Shown one piece after another: positions 17,605 to 26,101 of a DNA stretch of 29,793 nt; position 1 is the first letter of the stretch, and each line of letters starts with the position of its first letter. Source of the DNA: CAYJAB01 sp964368305. Its GTDB lineage: Bacteria; Bacillota_I; Bacilli_A; Erysipelotrichales; Erysipelotrichaceae. The DNA is taken from NCBI GenBank assembly GCA_964368305.1, contig CAYJAB010000015.1, positions 1 through 29,793 on the forward strand. The letters run 5' to 3'. Both the position numbers and the translations under genes were made by a program. The notes under the pieces were generated by a model. The model searched no databases. It was not told where the DNA came from and saw only the letters and a program-made list of their open reading frames with translations.

Positions 17605-17633
17605 ACTTTAGTGTATTTTTATAAAAAAATCAA
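17605..17633 (-). promoter_or_regulatory. Possible weak promoter upstream of the LCP gene pair
   Basis: On the minus strand TTGATT (17633-17628) is followed after 17 bases by TAAAGT (17610-17605). The hexamers match consensus at five and four of six positions. It lies in the 58-base gap between the GT-C gene and the exported small protein, the only sizeable gap upstream of the LCP pair in this operon. It could give extra transcription of the LCP pair but is weak evidence in such AT-rich DNA. Confidence 0.3.
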
Positions 17634-17638
17634 CATTC

Positions 17639-18976
17639 CTATCTATTTTTAAGCATATAACTTGCTTTTTCTATAAGCAATATAAATACAGTATAGACTA
17701 ATATATATACTGGAAAGAAAAAGCGATATTCTGGAACTCCAGGGAACGAAACAATTGCATTTAATAAAAGCACTAATATAATAAAGCTTGATTCATTAAA
17801 TATTGTTTTTTTCCAACCCTTCTTTTTATAGTTTGTACGAATCATCACACAAGCATAGATTGCTGATAGTATCCAGATCAAATAATTTGAATATAACAAA
17901 CCACTTCTGTCACTATCATAATCTTTAATATAAATCTCTCCATACCTTGCATCTAAAAATGCTTCAAAATGCTCCATATAAACAATAAAGAATGTCTTAG
18001 GATTTTCAAATACTAATTTGATATAATCAGTTATTGTTTCTACTTGTGCAATTTTTCCAGATGTTTCTAATGTAACACCAGAATGACTATATTCTATAAG
18101 TGCATCCTTTCCATAGACTATAGCTGCTTCTTCTACTAAAGTATCATATTTAATATATGTAATTCCTTTTTTCAATTGAAAAACAATTAGATTATCTCCT
18201 TGTCCTTCATAGTTATCACTATGAAGCATATAATTATATCCCTTACCGTAAAAATCATTTAACAATGCTTGTGGTGTTGCAATAACACTACATCCAATAA
18301 AAGCACCTATTAATACAACTAACATTTGTTTTGGTTTTCTTTGAATAATCAAAATTCCACCCAATAAGATAAAAACTGTAATGAGTGCTATTGATGACCT
18401 TGCACTGTAAAGCGCATATCCACTTAATCCAAATAATATAGAATAAAGTACTTTACATTTCATACAATCATTGGATTCTTTTATTTTATAAAAGCATCCT
18501 ACAGATAGTATCAGTAAACTATACCCAAATAAATCTGATAAAGGATATAAATAAAATCCCTTCCAAAAGATTCCAATAAGCAATGTTATAACAATAGAAA
18601 AATACCATGGCATTTTATTTTTAAACACACGAGAAAAAACATATGGATAAACATAATTTATAAAATATGCATATATTAATCCTAAACCTACAACAATTGC
18701 ATAAAAATCATTTTCCAAAAACAAATTGAATATTTGACGACAAATTAATATAAGGATAGGAAACACATACCCTCGAATCGTCAACGGATAATCATATAAA
18801 TCAAAACTTCCCGTTTCAATAAAACTAGTTGCCAATTGATAATAGTTTCCAGAATCCCAATAAAATTCATAAGTTAATGTATCCTCTGTATTTAAATGAA
18901 TTACAGCTAATATAATCATAAAACAGATAATAAACTTAATAAAATTGCCTAACTTTCTTTCAAAAAAATTAGTCAT
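17639..18976 (-). CDS. GT-C-like polytopic membrane protein
   Basis: A 445-residue membrane protein with about 10-11 hydrophobic segments. After the first segment the loop TYEFYWDSGNYYQLATSF carries an Asp where GT-C glycosyltransferases hold their catalytic acid. A large outer loop lies at about 235-340, and the end has VPEYRFFFPVYI, similar to the Arg-rich segment late in GT39-like enzymes. I infer extracytoplasmic sugar transfer from a polyprenyl-phosphate donor. A TTG at 18991 could open the frame, but the ATG at 18976 has AGAGGT 6 bases upstream and overlaps the wecE stop by 8 bases, so it is preferred. The gene sits directly downstream of wecE, so Fuc4N(Ac) is a candidate sugar. Confidence 0.72.
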   Translation of the reverse strand: MTNFFERKLGNFIKFIICFMIILAVIHLNTEDTLTYEFYWDSGNYYQLATSFIETGSFDLYDYPLTIRGYVFPILILICRQIFNLFLENDFYAIVVGLGLIYAYFINYVYPYVFSRVFKNKMPWYFSIVITLLIGIFWKGFYLYPLSDLFGYSLLILSVGCFYKIKESNDCMKCKVLYSILFGLSGYALYSARSSIALITVFILLGGILIIQRKPKQMLVVLIGAFIGCSVIATPQALLNDFYGKGYNYMLHSDNYEGQGDNLIVFQLKKGITYIKYDTLVEEAAIVYGKDALIEYSHSGVTLETSGKIAQVETITDYIKLVFENPKTFFIVYMEHFEAFLDARYGEIYIKDYDSDRSGLLYSNYLIWILSAIYACVMIRTNYKKKGWKKTIFNESSFIILVLLLNAIVSFPGVPEYRFFFPVYILVYTVFILLIEKASYMLKNR

Positions 18977-20099
18977 TAAAGTACCTCTCAATTAAAGATA
19001 CAACTTTTTTAACCTCTTCTTCTGTAATTTTATAGTAAAGAGGAAGTCTTAGTAATCTTTCACTTTCTTTTGTTGTATATACATCTTCTCCATTAAATAC
19101 ACCAAACTTCAATCCTGCAGGAGCACTATGAAGTGGAATATAATGGAAAATTGCTAAAGCACCATTTTCCTTCATAAATGAGGCTAATTTTGTTCTCTCA
19201 TCAAGATCTTTTACTTTTATATAAAACATATGCGCATTATGCGTGCACTCAGCAGGAACCACAGGTAACTCAACTATTCCTTTTTCCATCAGTGGTGTTA
19301 ATAATTTATAGTACAATTCCCATGATTTTAATCTATCATTATTAATTGTTTCAATTTCTTCAAGCTGTGCATATAAATATGCCGCCAACATATCACTTGG
19401 TAATATAGAAGAACCAATATCCATCCATGTGTATTTATCTACTTGTCCTCTTAAAAACATAGAACGATTTGTCCCTTTTTCTCGAATAATTTCTGCTCTT
19501 TCAATAAATTGTGGATTATTGATAGTCAATGCACCACCTTCACCCATACTGTAATTTTTTGTTTCATGGAATGAATAGCATCCAAACTCACCAATTGTCC
19601 CAAGCGCTTTACCTTTGTACGTTGACATAACACCTTGTGCTGCATCTTCAATTACATACAAGTTATATTTCTTTGCAATCTCCATAATTTTATCCATCTC
19701 GCAACTTACCCCAGCGTAATGTACTGGAACAATCGCTTTTGTTTTATCTGTTATTGCAGCTTCAATTAAGTTTTCATCAATGTTCATTGTATCTGGTCTA
19801 ATATCCACAAACACAATTTTTGCACCTCTTAAAACAAAAGGATTCGCCGTTGATACAAATGTGAATGAAGGCATAATGACTTCATCCCCTGGCTTAATTT
19901 CACACAACAACGCCGCAAGTTCAGTAGCCGTTGTACAAGAAGTTGTTAAAAGTGCTTTATCACATTTAAATTTTTCCTCAAAAAAGGCATTACAAAGTTT
20001 AGTGAATTTTCCATCACCACAAATTTTTTCATTTTCAATCGCTTCTTTAATGTACTCTAATTCTCTCCCTACATAAGGAGGTTTATTAAAATTAATCAT
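18969..20099 (-). CDS. wecE: dTDP-4-amino-4,6-dideoxygalactose transaminase
   Basis: A 376-residue PLP enzyme that closely matches E. coli WecE/RffA in length and motifs. It has MINFNKPPYVGRELEYI at the start, VIMPSFTFVSTANPFVLRGA at 74-93, VPVHYAGVSCEMD at 124-136, EDAAQGVMSTYKG at 151-163 and SFHETKNYS with the PLP Lys181. IREKGTNRSMFLRGQVDKYTW and the terminal TTKESERLLRLPLYY are also present. WecE aminates C4 of dTDP-4-keto-6-deoxyglucose with glutamate to give dTDP-Fuc4N. In enterobacteria this feeds enterobacterial common antigen; here it would supply a wall or capsule polymer. It is the first gene after a promoter at 20160-20132 and has a GGAAGTGG ribosome binding site. Confidence 0.93.
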   Translation of the reverse strand: MINFNKPPYVGRELEYIKEAIENEKICGDGKFTKLCNAFFEEKFKCDKALLTTSCTTATELAALLCEIKPGDEVIMPSFTFVSTANPFVLRGAKIVFVDIRPDTMNIDENLIEAAITDKTKAIVPVHYAGVSCEMDKIMEIAKKYNLYVIEDAAQGVMSTYKGKALGTIGEFGCYSFHETKNYSMGEGGALTINNPQFIERAEIIREKGTNRSMFLRGQVDKYTWMDIGSSILPSDMLAAYLYAQLEEIETINNDRLKSWELYYKLLTPLMEKGIVELPVVPAECTHNAHMFYIKVKDLDERTKLASFMKENGALAIFHYIPLHSAPAGLKFGVFNGEDVYTTKESERLLRLPLYYKITEEEVKKVVSLIERYFND

Positions 20100-20131
20100 T
20101 TTCCCACTTCCTTTTCTTTTTCACTTTATTC

Positions 20132-20160
20132 ATTATAATACTTTTTTAGCATTATTTCTA
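20132..20160 (-). promoter_or_regulatory. Probable sigma-A promoter for the wecE operon
   Basis: On the minus strand TAGAAA (20160-20155) is followed after 17 bases by a perfect TATAAT (20137-20132). It lies in the 113-base gap between a YfhO gene and wecE, and would start RNA near 20125, giving a leader of about 25 bases. The same gap shows no T-tailed hairpin, so read-through from the upstream operon remains possible. Confidence 0.6.
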
Positions 20161-20212
20161 TTTATTAGGCATTTAAGTTTTAATTAGTTATAACAATTCA
20201 TTTGTGTATTCT

Positions 20213-22738
20213 TCAACTTTTATTGTATTTTCTTTCTATAAAATGAAATACAACTAATAAGGTTAAACTACTTAAAGATATTATAATACCTATATTCAAA
20301 TTTTCAATTTGATATGTCAATTCAACGTTATGAACTCCTTCTTCTAAATAGAACCCAATAAATCCCATATTTGCTTTTTGATACTCAATATTTTTTCCAT
20401 TCACTTTTAAATTCCAACCTTCATCATACGCAATTGACGTATAAATAAAATTTCTATTGTTTTTAACTTCAATAGTTGATGAAATTTTGTTTCCATTTAC
20501 ATTTGTATTTTTGAATGAATTAGACATTAATTCTTGGAAATCTTCTACAATTATATCAAGTTCCTTTGTATATAGATAAATATCGGGTGCCCCTTCAATA
20601 AAATCTGGGTTTATAATTTCTATCTTATCCACACTAAATCCTTCAATTGGAATATCAATATAATTATATTGCCAAAAATCATTAGAGTAGATTAAACCTT
20701 GATCATTATATAAATTTACTTGTGCATTTGGCATCCCAAAATTAAGTATATATAAATTAACATTTTCTATTGGTGAATCCAACTCAATAATACGTGTTTG
20801 CTCCCCCGTTATTGCGCCTAAATAATCCAAATTGCTTTTATTTTCATTTTCGTAATTGCCAACTTCATCCAAGACCACATAGTCCAACATCAACTGATCT
20901 TGATGTACAAAATCTAATGATTTAAGAGTATCCACATTTATTATTTTATCAGTTGTAAATCCTAGCTCAATATAATATTTGTTTTCATATATTTTATAAT
21001 GATCCTCATAAATTAGTTCAAACCCAAATGGAACATTTGGTTCTTCTCTATATGAATATAAATATTTGATAGAAGTAAGATTATATGATTCTATCCTCCC
21101 TTTCACCTGCGGAATTGACCACCTTCCACCATATCTATTCAAGTAATCAACCTGATTTGTATTATATCCTGTATTATAAAACGCAACACCATTGTAGTTT
21201 TTTTCAAATGGATCATTTGCTGGAAAAAGATCTACACCTGAATTTTCCCCATCATACAATATCCTATAAAATCCGTCATCTCTATGCTTTATCCATTTTA
21301 TAGGATCATCATTTAATTGTTCCATATAAAAAATATCTTTATTAATTGGAGGATTGTATTTCACAAAAATATTTCCAGCAAATACAATATCAATTACTAT
21401 TACTAATACAATGTACTTTGTCTTCTTTAATAAAAGACTTACCACAACCATAATTATAAGCATACCTTGAACTCCTAATATCTTAAGTGATTCAAGATTA
21501 ATATTAGATAACGACATATTATAACTCGTTAAAATTAAACCAGAAAAGAAAGCCAAAGATACACTGCCACTAACAACTATTTGCTTTTTACTAAACTCAT
21601 TGTCAAAGTAAGCATCCAAAACTTTCACCATGATCATGGCAAAAACCATGTTAAACATATAAAACCATCTTGAATCAATCGCCATTTGAAACAAATAATA
21701 AAAGCTAAAGAAATACGCAAATATAGATATAGTTGCTAAGAATACAATTAAAATATACTTATTCCATTTATCTTTAACGAAGAAAAGCAGTAATAATGCC
21801 TGAGGTAATATTGCACCAATATATATACTTGCGCCACCACCCCAGCCTAGGAATGAATGTTTAGAAACATCTATCAAAATATTAGGGTTTAGTCTGCTTG
21901 TAACAGGGATATAGGCAGATGATATTATTTTATACAAATCAAATTTTGAAATTCTAGAAAATAAATCAACATCTAAATCTGTAAATCGTGAATTAGATCC
22001 AATAATTTCAATCATAGGTATTATAATAACACTGCATAGTAATATTCCAAGCACACATACAAATATAAATTTTATTCCATCTATCACAAAGGATTTAAAT
22101 CTTATATTATTTTTATTAATAGCAATATATCTAAAAAGCGTATAAAGAAGAAGAAATGGAACAAACATGTAAAGCATATAATAATTAATAATTCCAAGTA
22201 CTCCAATACTTAGTCCTAAACACAAAAATTTTTTTTCTTTTATATATACTTCAACCAACCCTAATATAAGTGGATAAAATATTAATCCATCTAAAAATAC
22301 ATTATATGCTAAATAGAAAAAAATCCACCCAGAAAATGAAAACAGCAAACTAACAATTAATATTGTCGACTCATTTTTTGAGAGTTTTCTAATCCAGTAT
22401 TTAGTTGTGCAAAATAATATCATTATTTTCAAAAAAGTTAAAATTAGAAATAAATATTTCATTGCTTCTTTATCAAAGAACAATGTTAACATAAAAAAAG
22501 GACTTGTTAAAAACCAAAAAACATAATTAAATAAACTTCCACCAAACCCTAATGAGAAATCAAATCCATTTAAATTGTTTGTTCGAAATCTTTCCCAGCC
22601 TCCTAGGTAAAATTGATACATTTGCTCATAAGAGTCTCCATAAAATATTAGTATTGAATCGTTATAAATAATTATTGACCCAAAAATTAATAATAGACAT
22701 CCTAAAACTATTAGTAAATGCTTTTTGTTATTACTCAC
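20213..22738 (-). CDS. YfhO-family GT-C membrane glycosyltransferase (long type)
   Basis: An 841-residue YfhO-family protein with about 13-14 membrane segments, a soluble outer domain at about 470-800 and a terminal membrane segment. Asp35 in FYGDSYEQMYQFYLGGW fits the GT-C catalytic position. GFDFSLGFGGSLF and HSFLGWGGGASIY are typical of long YfhO proteins, and the end has DEGWNLKVNGKNIEYQKANMG. An ATG at 22780 gives 14 more residues, but AAGGAGGAG lies correctly before the GTG at 22738, and the membrane segment starts right after it, so the GTG is preferred. The upstream flippase-pair and GT2 genes could supply its lipid-linked sugar. Its C-terminal half aligns with the truncated protein at 28347-29750. 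Confidence 0.9.
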   Translation of the reverse strand: MSNNKKHLLIVLGCLLLIFGSIIIYNDSILIFYGDSYEQMYQFYLGGWERFRTNNLNGFDFSLGFGGSLFNYVFWFLTSPFFMLTLFFDKEAMKYLFLILTFLKIMILFCTTKYWIRKLSKNESTILIVSLLFSFSGWIFFYLAYNVFLDGLIFYPLILGLVEVYIKEKKFLCLGLSIGVLGIINYYMLYMFVPFLLLYTLFRYIAINKNNIRFKSFVIDGIKFIFVCVLGILLCSVIIIPMIEIIGSNSRFTDLDVDLFSRISKFDLYKIISSAYIPVTSRLNPNILIDVSKHSFLGWGGGASIYIGAILPQALLLLFFVKDKWNKYILIVFLATISIFAYFFSFYYLFQMAIDSRWFYMFNMVFAMIMVKVLDAYFDNEFSKKQIVVSGSVSLAFFSGLILTSYNMSLSNINLESLKILGVQGMLIIMVVVSLLLKKTKYIVLVIVIDIVFAGNIFVKYNPPINKDIFYMEQLNDDPIKWIKHRDDGFYRILYDGENSGVDLFPANDPFEKNYNGVAFYNTGYNTNQVDYLNRYGGRWSIPQVKGRIESYNLTSIKYLYSYREEPNVPFGFELIYEDHYKIYENKYYIELGFTTDKIINVDTLKSLDFVHQDQLMLDYVVLDEVGNYENENKSNLDYLGAITGEQTRIIELDSPIENVNLYILNFGMPNAQVNLYNDQGLIYSNDFWQYNYIDIPIEGFSVDKIEIINPDFIEGAPDIYLYTKELDIIVEDFQELMSNSFKNTNVNGNKISSTIEVKNNRNFIYTSIAYDEGWNLKVNGKNIEYQKANMGFIGFYLEEGVHNVELTYQIENLNIGIIISLSSLTLLVVFHFIERKYNKS

Positions 22739-22806
22739 CCTAAAGCTCCTCCTTGTACAAAATATAATATTCTTTTTCATTAAATTAAGACGCTATTTTA
22801 TAACTG

Positions 22807-23148
22807 TTAAATTATATATAGTAAAATACCACTTAATATTACAAAGACTCCTATTAATTGCCTTTTTGTCATTTTCTCTTTAAATGCAAAATAAGATAAC
22901 ACAAGTACACTTACATACGAAAAAGATTCAATTACAAGAATTAAGTTAAACTCTACATATCTATAAAGTAATACATTAATTACTGTAATCGAAAAGAATA
23001 ATCCATAACCAATAAATACCCCTAAATTTAAAATCTCTGAAAGTTTATCCTTATGTTGTTTATTCGCTTCTTTTTTCAAAATCACTTGTGAAACTGAAGC
23101 AAGAAAAACATTAAACAACATAATCATAATCGCTATTTCCCTAGTCAT
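22807..23148 (-). CDS. Small four-segment EamA/ArnE-F-like membrane protein (flippase half 2)
   Basis: A 113-residue DMT-superfamily protein with four hydrophobic segments, the size of SMR and ArnE/ArnF proteins. Typical parts are SVSQVILKKEANK after segment one, FNLILVIESFSYVSVLVLSYFAFKEKMTKRQLIGV, and a terminal VFVILSGILLYII. Such pairs turn polyprenyl-phosphate-linked sugars to the outer membrane face. It overlaps the preceding similar gene by 8 bases, and both follow a polyprenyl-phosphate GT2. Multidrug export is the alternative, but the operon argues against it. Confidence 0.85.
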   Translation of the reverse strand: MTREIAIMIMLFNVFLASVSQVILKKEANKQHKDKLSEILNLGVFIGYGLFFSITVINVLLYRYVEFNLILVIESFSYVSVLVLSYFAFKEKMTKRQLIGVFVILSGILLYII

Positions 23149-23482
23149 TGTCCGCCACCAAGTAAACCCCTATAAATATAAGTATGATTGCAATAATCTG
23201 ATTTAATTCAATACTCTCTTGAAAAAAGATATATCCAAATAGTACCCCATAAACAATCGTTACAGATTTTAGCATATACGCTATACTTAATTTATTGTTT
23301 TTAAGCGCAAATTGCCACAACACAGCATATACTAACAAAATAATAATTTGCCCACCATAAAATAAAATAAATGGCAGTGATAAGATCTCATAAGTAGAAG
23401 CAATTTTCCCACTTAATACTGCTAAAGAATAAATAAAAAATATAAAAAATAAATACCCATATTTTGCATTAATCTTTGTCAT
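23141..23482 (-). CDS. Small four-segment EamA/ArnE-F-like membrane protein (flippase half 1)
   Basis: A 113-residue DMT-superfamily protein with four hydrophobic segments and a FQESIELNQIIAIILIFIGVYL end, which is the SMR/EamA signature around a conserved Glu and the last segment. It is the same length as the next gene but clearly different in sequence, as expected for a heterodimer like ArnE/ArnF. Its start overlaps the GT2 stop by 14 bases, and AAGGAAAAG precedes the ATG. The inferred role is one half of the transporter that flips the product of the GT2. Confidence 0.85.
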   Translation of the reverse strand: MTKINAKYGYLFFIFFIYSLAVLSGKIASTYEILSLPFILFYGGQIIILLVYAVLWQFALKNNKLSIAYMLKSVTIVYGVLFGYIFFQESIELNQIIAIILIFIGVYLVADND

Positions 23483-24401
23483 GTGTATACTTTTCCTTAA
23501 CTACAAATTGAGGTGTATCATTAATCGCTAAATAAATTCTTCCTACATATTCTCCAATCATACCTAACACCATTAAAATGACACCACCAATAATAGAGAC
23601 AACCGCCACTGTACTTGTCCATCCTGTTGGCACAAGAGGGTTAAGTATGAAATTTATTAGAGAATATAGTGTTAATAAAAATCCAAACAATGCCGTAATA
23701 ATCCCTAATATAACAGAAATTCTCAGTGGTTTTACAGAGAAAGCTGTAAAGCCATTTAACCATAAAGAAATCAATTTTCTAAATGAGTAATTTGAATCCC
23801 CTACTGTACGTTCACGATGATCAACATCTGCATTTGAAATAAATGCTGTTGTTCTAAGTACTAATCCAGAAACATAAGGGAAAGAATATTTGTATTTCAC
23901 CATTTCTTTAATAATGTATTTCTTTGCTACAAAGTAGCTTGAAATGTAAAGGCCTTTTGGCTTTCCAATCAAAGCCTCTGCCATCCAATCATTTACACGA
24001 CTTCCAAAGTTTCTAAATGCGCTATGTTTCTTTGATTCATATCGAGCAAATACTACATCATATCCTTCATTTAGCTTTTCAATTAACTTAAATACTTCCG
24101 ATGCAGGCGTTTGACCATCATCATCCATGGATACAACAAGCTCTCCTAACGCTTCATTATAGCCAGCAAGCAGTGCTGCATGTTGTCCAAAGTTTTTAGA
24201 AAGATTAACAACTTTTAAAAATGAATACTGTTTTACTAACTCTTTTAATAAATCAAAAGTTTCATCAAAAGGGAAATCATTTACGCAAATAACTTCAAAT
24301 GAATTCTCTTTTTTCTCATTCATTGCGACACTAATTTCCTCAATAACTGATACAATTGTATCTTTTGACTTATAACATGGTATTACAAACGAATATTTCA
24401 T
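23469..24401 (-). CDS. Polyprenyl-phosphate glycosyltransferase (ArnC-like GT2)
   Basis: A 310-residue GT2 with a cytoplasmic GT-A domain and two C-terminal membrane segments (about 228-250 and 261-285), ending IGEYVGRIYLAINDTPQF. This is the ArnC/GtrB layout of enzymes that make undecaprenyl-phosphate sugars. It reads YSFVIPCYKS, ICVNDFPFDET in place of the usual DDGS, LSKNFGQHAALLAG from 67, and a metal motif SMDDDGQTPASE at 91-102. Upstream is a GNAT (ATGA overlap) and downstream are two ArnE/F-like genes, so the donor may be an acylated amino sugar such as dTDP-Fuc4NAc. That substrate is inferred from context. Confidence 0.9.
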   Translation of the reverse strand: MKYSFVIPCYKSKDTIVSVIEEISVAMNEKKENSFEVICVNDFPFDETFDLLKELVKQYSFLKVVNLSKNFGQHAALLAGYNEALGELVVSMDDDGQTPASEVFKLIEKLNEGYDVVFARYESKKHSAFRNFGSRVNDWMAEALIGKPKGLYISSYFVAKKYIIKEMVKYKYSFPYVSGLVLRTTAFISNADVDHRERTVGDSNYSFRKLISLWLNGFTAFSVKPLRISVILGIITALFGFLLTLYSLINFILNPLVPTGWTSTVAVVSIIGGVILMVLGMIGEYVGRIYLAINDTPQFVVKEKYTHDKD

Positions 24402-24868
24402 AGTTCTTCCTTTTTTATTTGCATAAATAACACTTCATTGATTTCATCGATACGTTTAAAGCCAATTTTTTCATAGCTTCTAATTGCAGGTAGATTGTGG
24501 TTTTTAACACGTAAAATTATCTTATCTAATTTAAGTTCGTTAAACCCGTATTCTAATATTAAACGCGACGCTTTACTCCCTACACCTTTTCCACGATATG
24601 CATCCTCACCAATAAAAACACCATATTCCGCAGATTTACTTTCCAAATCTATATCTCTTAAAAATATACTCCCTACATCTTGATTGTCACAAACGATAAT
24701 AAATTGTGCAACTTTTCCTGTAAAAACATAATTATTTAACCAATTTATATGACTTTCTTCATTAATTTTTCTTTGATCAATAAAATACTGTAATACATTT
24801 TCACTATTACGCCATTTTACAATATTTGCAGTGTCTTCAATTTCTATTTTTCTAATTTTTACTTCCAT
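24398..24868 (-). CDS. GNAT-family amino-sugar N-acetyltransferase (PseH/WecD-like)
   Basis: A 156-residue GNAT resembling PseH. It starts VKIRKIEIEDTANIVKWRNSENV, followed by FIDQRKINEESHINWL, then GSIFLRDIDLESKSAEYGVFI, the CoA pyrophosphate loop DAYRGKGVGSKA around 95-106, and a terminal NLPAIRSYEKIGFKRID. PseH acetylates a 4-amino-4,6-dideoxy sugar, and WecD does the same for dTDP-Fuc4N, so the WecE product is a good candidate substrate. A TTG at 24883 opens the frame, but the ATG at 24868 has AGAGGG upstream and is preferred. It is the first gene after a clear promoter and overlaps the GT2 start by ATGA. Confidence 0.87.
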   Translation of the reverse strand: MEVKIRKIEIEDTANIVKWRNSENVLQYFIDQRKINEESHINWLNNYVFTGKVAQFIIVCDNQDVGSIFLRDIDLESKSAEYGVFIGEDAYRGKGVGSKASRLILEYGFNELKLDKIILRVKNHNLPAIRSYEKIGFKRIDEINEVLFMQIKKEEL

Positions 24869-24897
24869 ACTGTTCCCTCTCAATATTTTCTATCTTG

Positions 24898-24926
24898 ATT
24901 ATACCGTTTTTTTCTTGGTATTCCAA
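24898..24926 (-). promoter_or_regulatory. Sigma-A-type promoter for the GNAT-GT2-flippase-YfhO operon
   Basis: On the minus strand TTGGAA (24926-24921) is followed after 17 bases by a perfect TATAAT (24903-24898). RNA would start near 24891, about 22 bases before the ATG at 24868. It lies in the 68-base gap after the GT-C gene. No terminator is visible before it. Confidence 0.7.
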
Positions 24927-24936
24927 ATATTTTAAA

Positions 24937-26085
24937 CTACATTGCCCACGCAATATTCCCTTGCATCAAATAAATAATATAATAAATTCCTGAAACTATA
25001 TGTAACCCTAGTATTATCCATACAAATCCATTCTGCACACCTTTAAGCCTCATCTTTATAAAATCATAAAGTGCATAGTAAAACAAAAAATAATTTGCGC
25101 TGGCAAGCGACCATGCGAAATTCGCATGCGCCATTCGATGTCCACTTTCAGCAAAAAACATCATCAATATAATTCCTGCAAATGCACAAATCCATCCATA
25201 TCCCAATTCAAATGATATCTTTTTATCCCTTTTAAATTCAAACATTGTAATAACCAATGGAAATGCATATGTAAACAATAAAGTAGTGAATATAAATCTA
25301 GTGCGTCCTGTAAAACTTCTCCATACAGTAAACGGTTCAATTATAATAGACGAAGACTCCCCACTGTTAAATGTTAATACATATAAAACAATAAGCGTAA
25401 GTGCCGTAGGCACTGTAACCACTATAATCTTTTTTACTCTATCCCAATCTTTTTTTATAACATCCTTCACAAATACCAAGAATAGTGTAAAAAAGTATAC
25501 AAGCGAGAAGTTTGGTTTTACGTATGTTGAATATGCAAACACCAATGATAATATTATGATTTTTTTATACTCAATTTTAGAATCTTTATTGTTATAAATA
25601 TTTATAAATGTGATTGCAGAAATCATCCCCAACATTCTCATAATCAAATAGGTTGGATTATGAAACATACCACTTCCAAATTGTCCGTTTGATATCTTTG
25701 AAATAAATGGATTATAAATTGAATTCAATGTAATTAGTATTAATGAAAATAAAATAGCCTGAGCCTTATTTGTCGTAACTTTTGAAAACGATTTATAAAA
25801 GAAGACATATTCAATTATCATAGATAGCACAAGTAAAATAATCGCAGAATATTTCAAAGTAGCGTCCGATATTAGATGTATCAAACTTACTAAATAATGA
25901 TAGCCTAAATGTGCAAAATTCAAAGACTCTCCATTTAATAAATCTACTACAAAATTATTATGGTCAATAATATCCTTACTAGTTTCATACACATTCAAAA
26001 ATACATTGTAAAATATCACTCCAATTAATAATAATCCACCGATAAATAAAATCTTATTTATTTTCTGTTTCTTCTTTATTGTCCG
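24937..26085 (-). CDS. GT-C-like polytopic membrane protein with disrupted start
   Basis: A polytopic protein with about 10 membrane segments. The open frame begins right after an in-frame TAA at 26088-26086. The first hydrophobic segment (KINKILFIGGLLLIGVIFY) lies upstream of the first plausible start in frame, a GTG at 26019 that has no properly spaced ribosome binding site and would split this segment. An ATGATGA at 26105 overlaps the upstream YfhO stop, a classic coupled start, but reads only nine codons before a TAA at 26078. Adding one base between 26085 and 26079 would join the two frames. This suggests a one-base deletion: a frameshifted gene, a sequence error, or a leaky product. HNNFVVDLLNGESLNFAHLG in the first loop and many membrane segments suggest a GT-C or polymerase-like role; the family is not recognised. 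Confidence 0.7.
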   Translation of the reverse strand, partial: RTIKKKQKINKILFIGGLLLIGVIFYNVFLNVYETSKDIIDHNNFVVDLLNGESLNFAHLGYHYLVSLIHLISDATLKYSAIILLVLSMIIEYVFFYKSFSKVTTNKAQAILFSLILITLNSIYNPFISKISNGQFGSGMFHNPTYLIMRMLGMISAITFINIYNNKDSKIEYKKIIILSLVFAYSTYVKPNFSLVYFFTLFLVFVKDVIKKDWDRVKKIIVVTVPTALTLIVLYVLTFNSGESSSIIIEPFTVWRSFTGRTRFIFTTLLFTYAFPLVITMFEFKRDKKISFELGYGWICAFAGIILMMFFAESGHRMAHANFAWSLASANYFLFYYALYDFIKMRLKGVQNGFVWIILGLHIVSGIYYIIYLMQGNIAWAM

Positions 26086-26101
26086 TTATATGATAAATTC
26101 A

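Noticed and set aside
20161..20212. Possible terminator after the long-type YfhO gene
   Set aside because: Only a short GTTATAAC palindrome is present, without a stable stem or a T-run.
22739..22806. Possible promoter before the long-type YfhO gene
   Set aside because: The 68-base gap has several TATAAT-like strings but none with a convincing -35 at the right spacing.
25112..25128. Inverted repeat CATGCGAA-A-TTCGCATG
   Set aside because: It lies inside the coding part of a membrane protein (RMAHANFAWS region), has no T-tract, and is short enough to be a codon coincidence.
6244..26019. GT-C-like membrane proteins as possible Wzy polymerase
   Set aside because: The three unassigned polytopic proteins (6244, 17639, 24937) have early acidic loops like GT-C enzymes, and none shows the large late outer loop with O-antigen polymerase features that I could recognise. 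The polymerase may be outside the window or be one of these, but I cannot call it.
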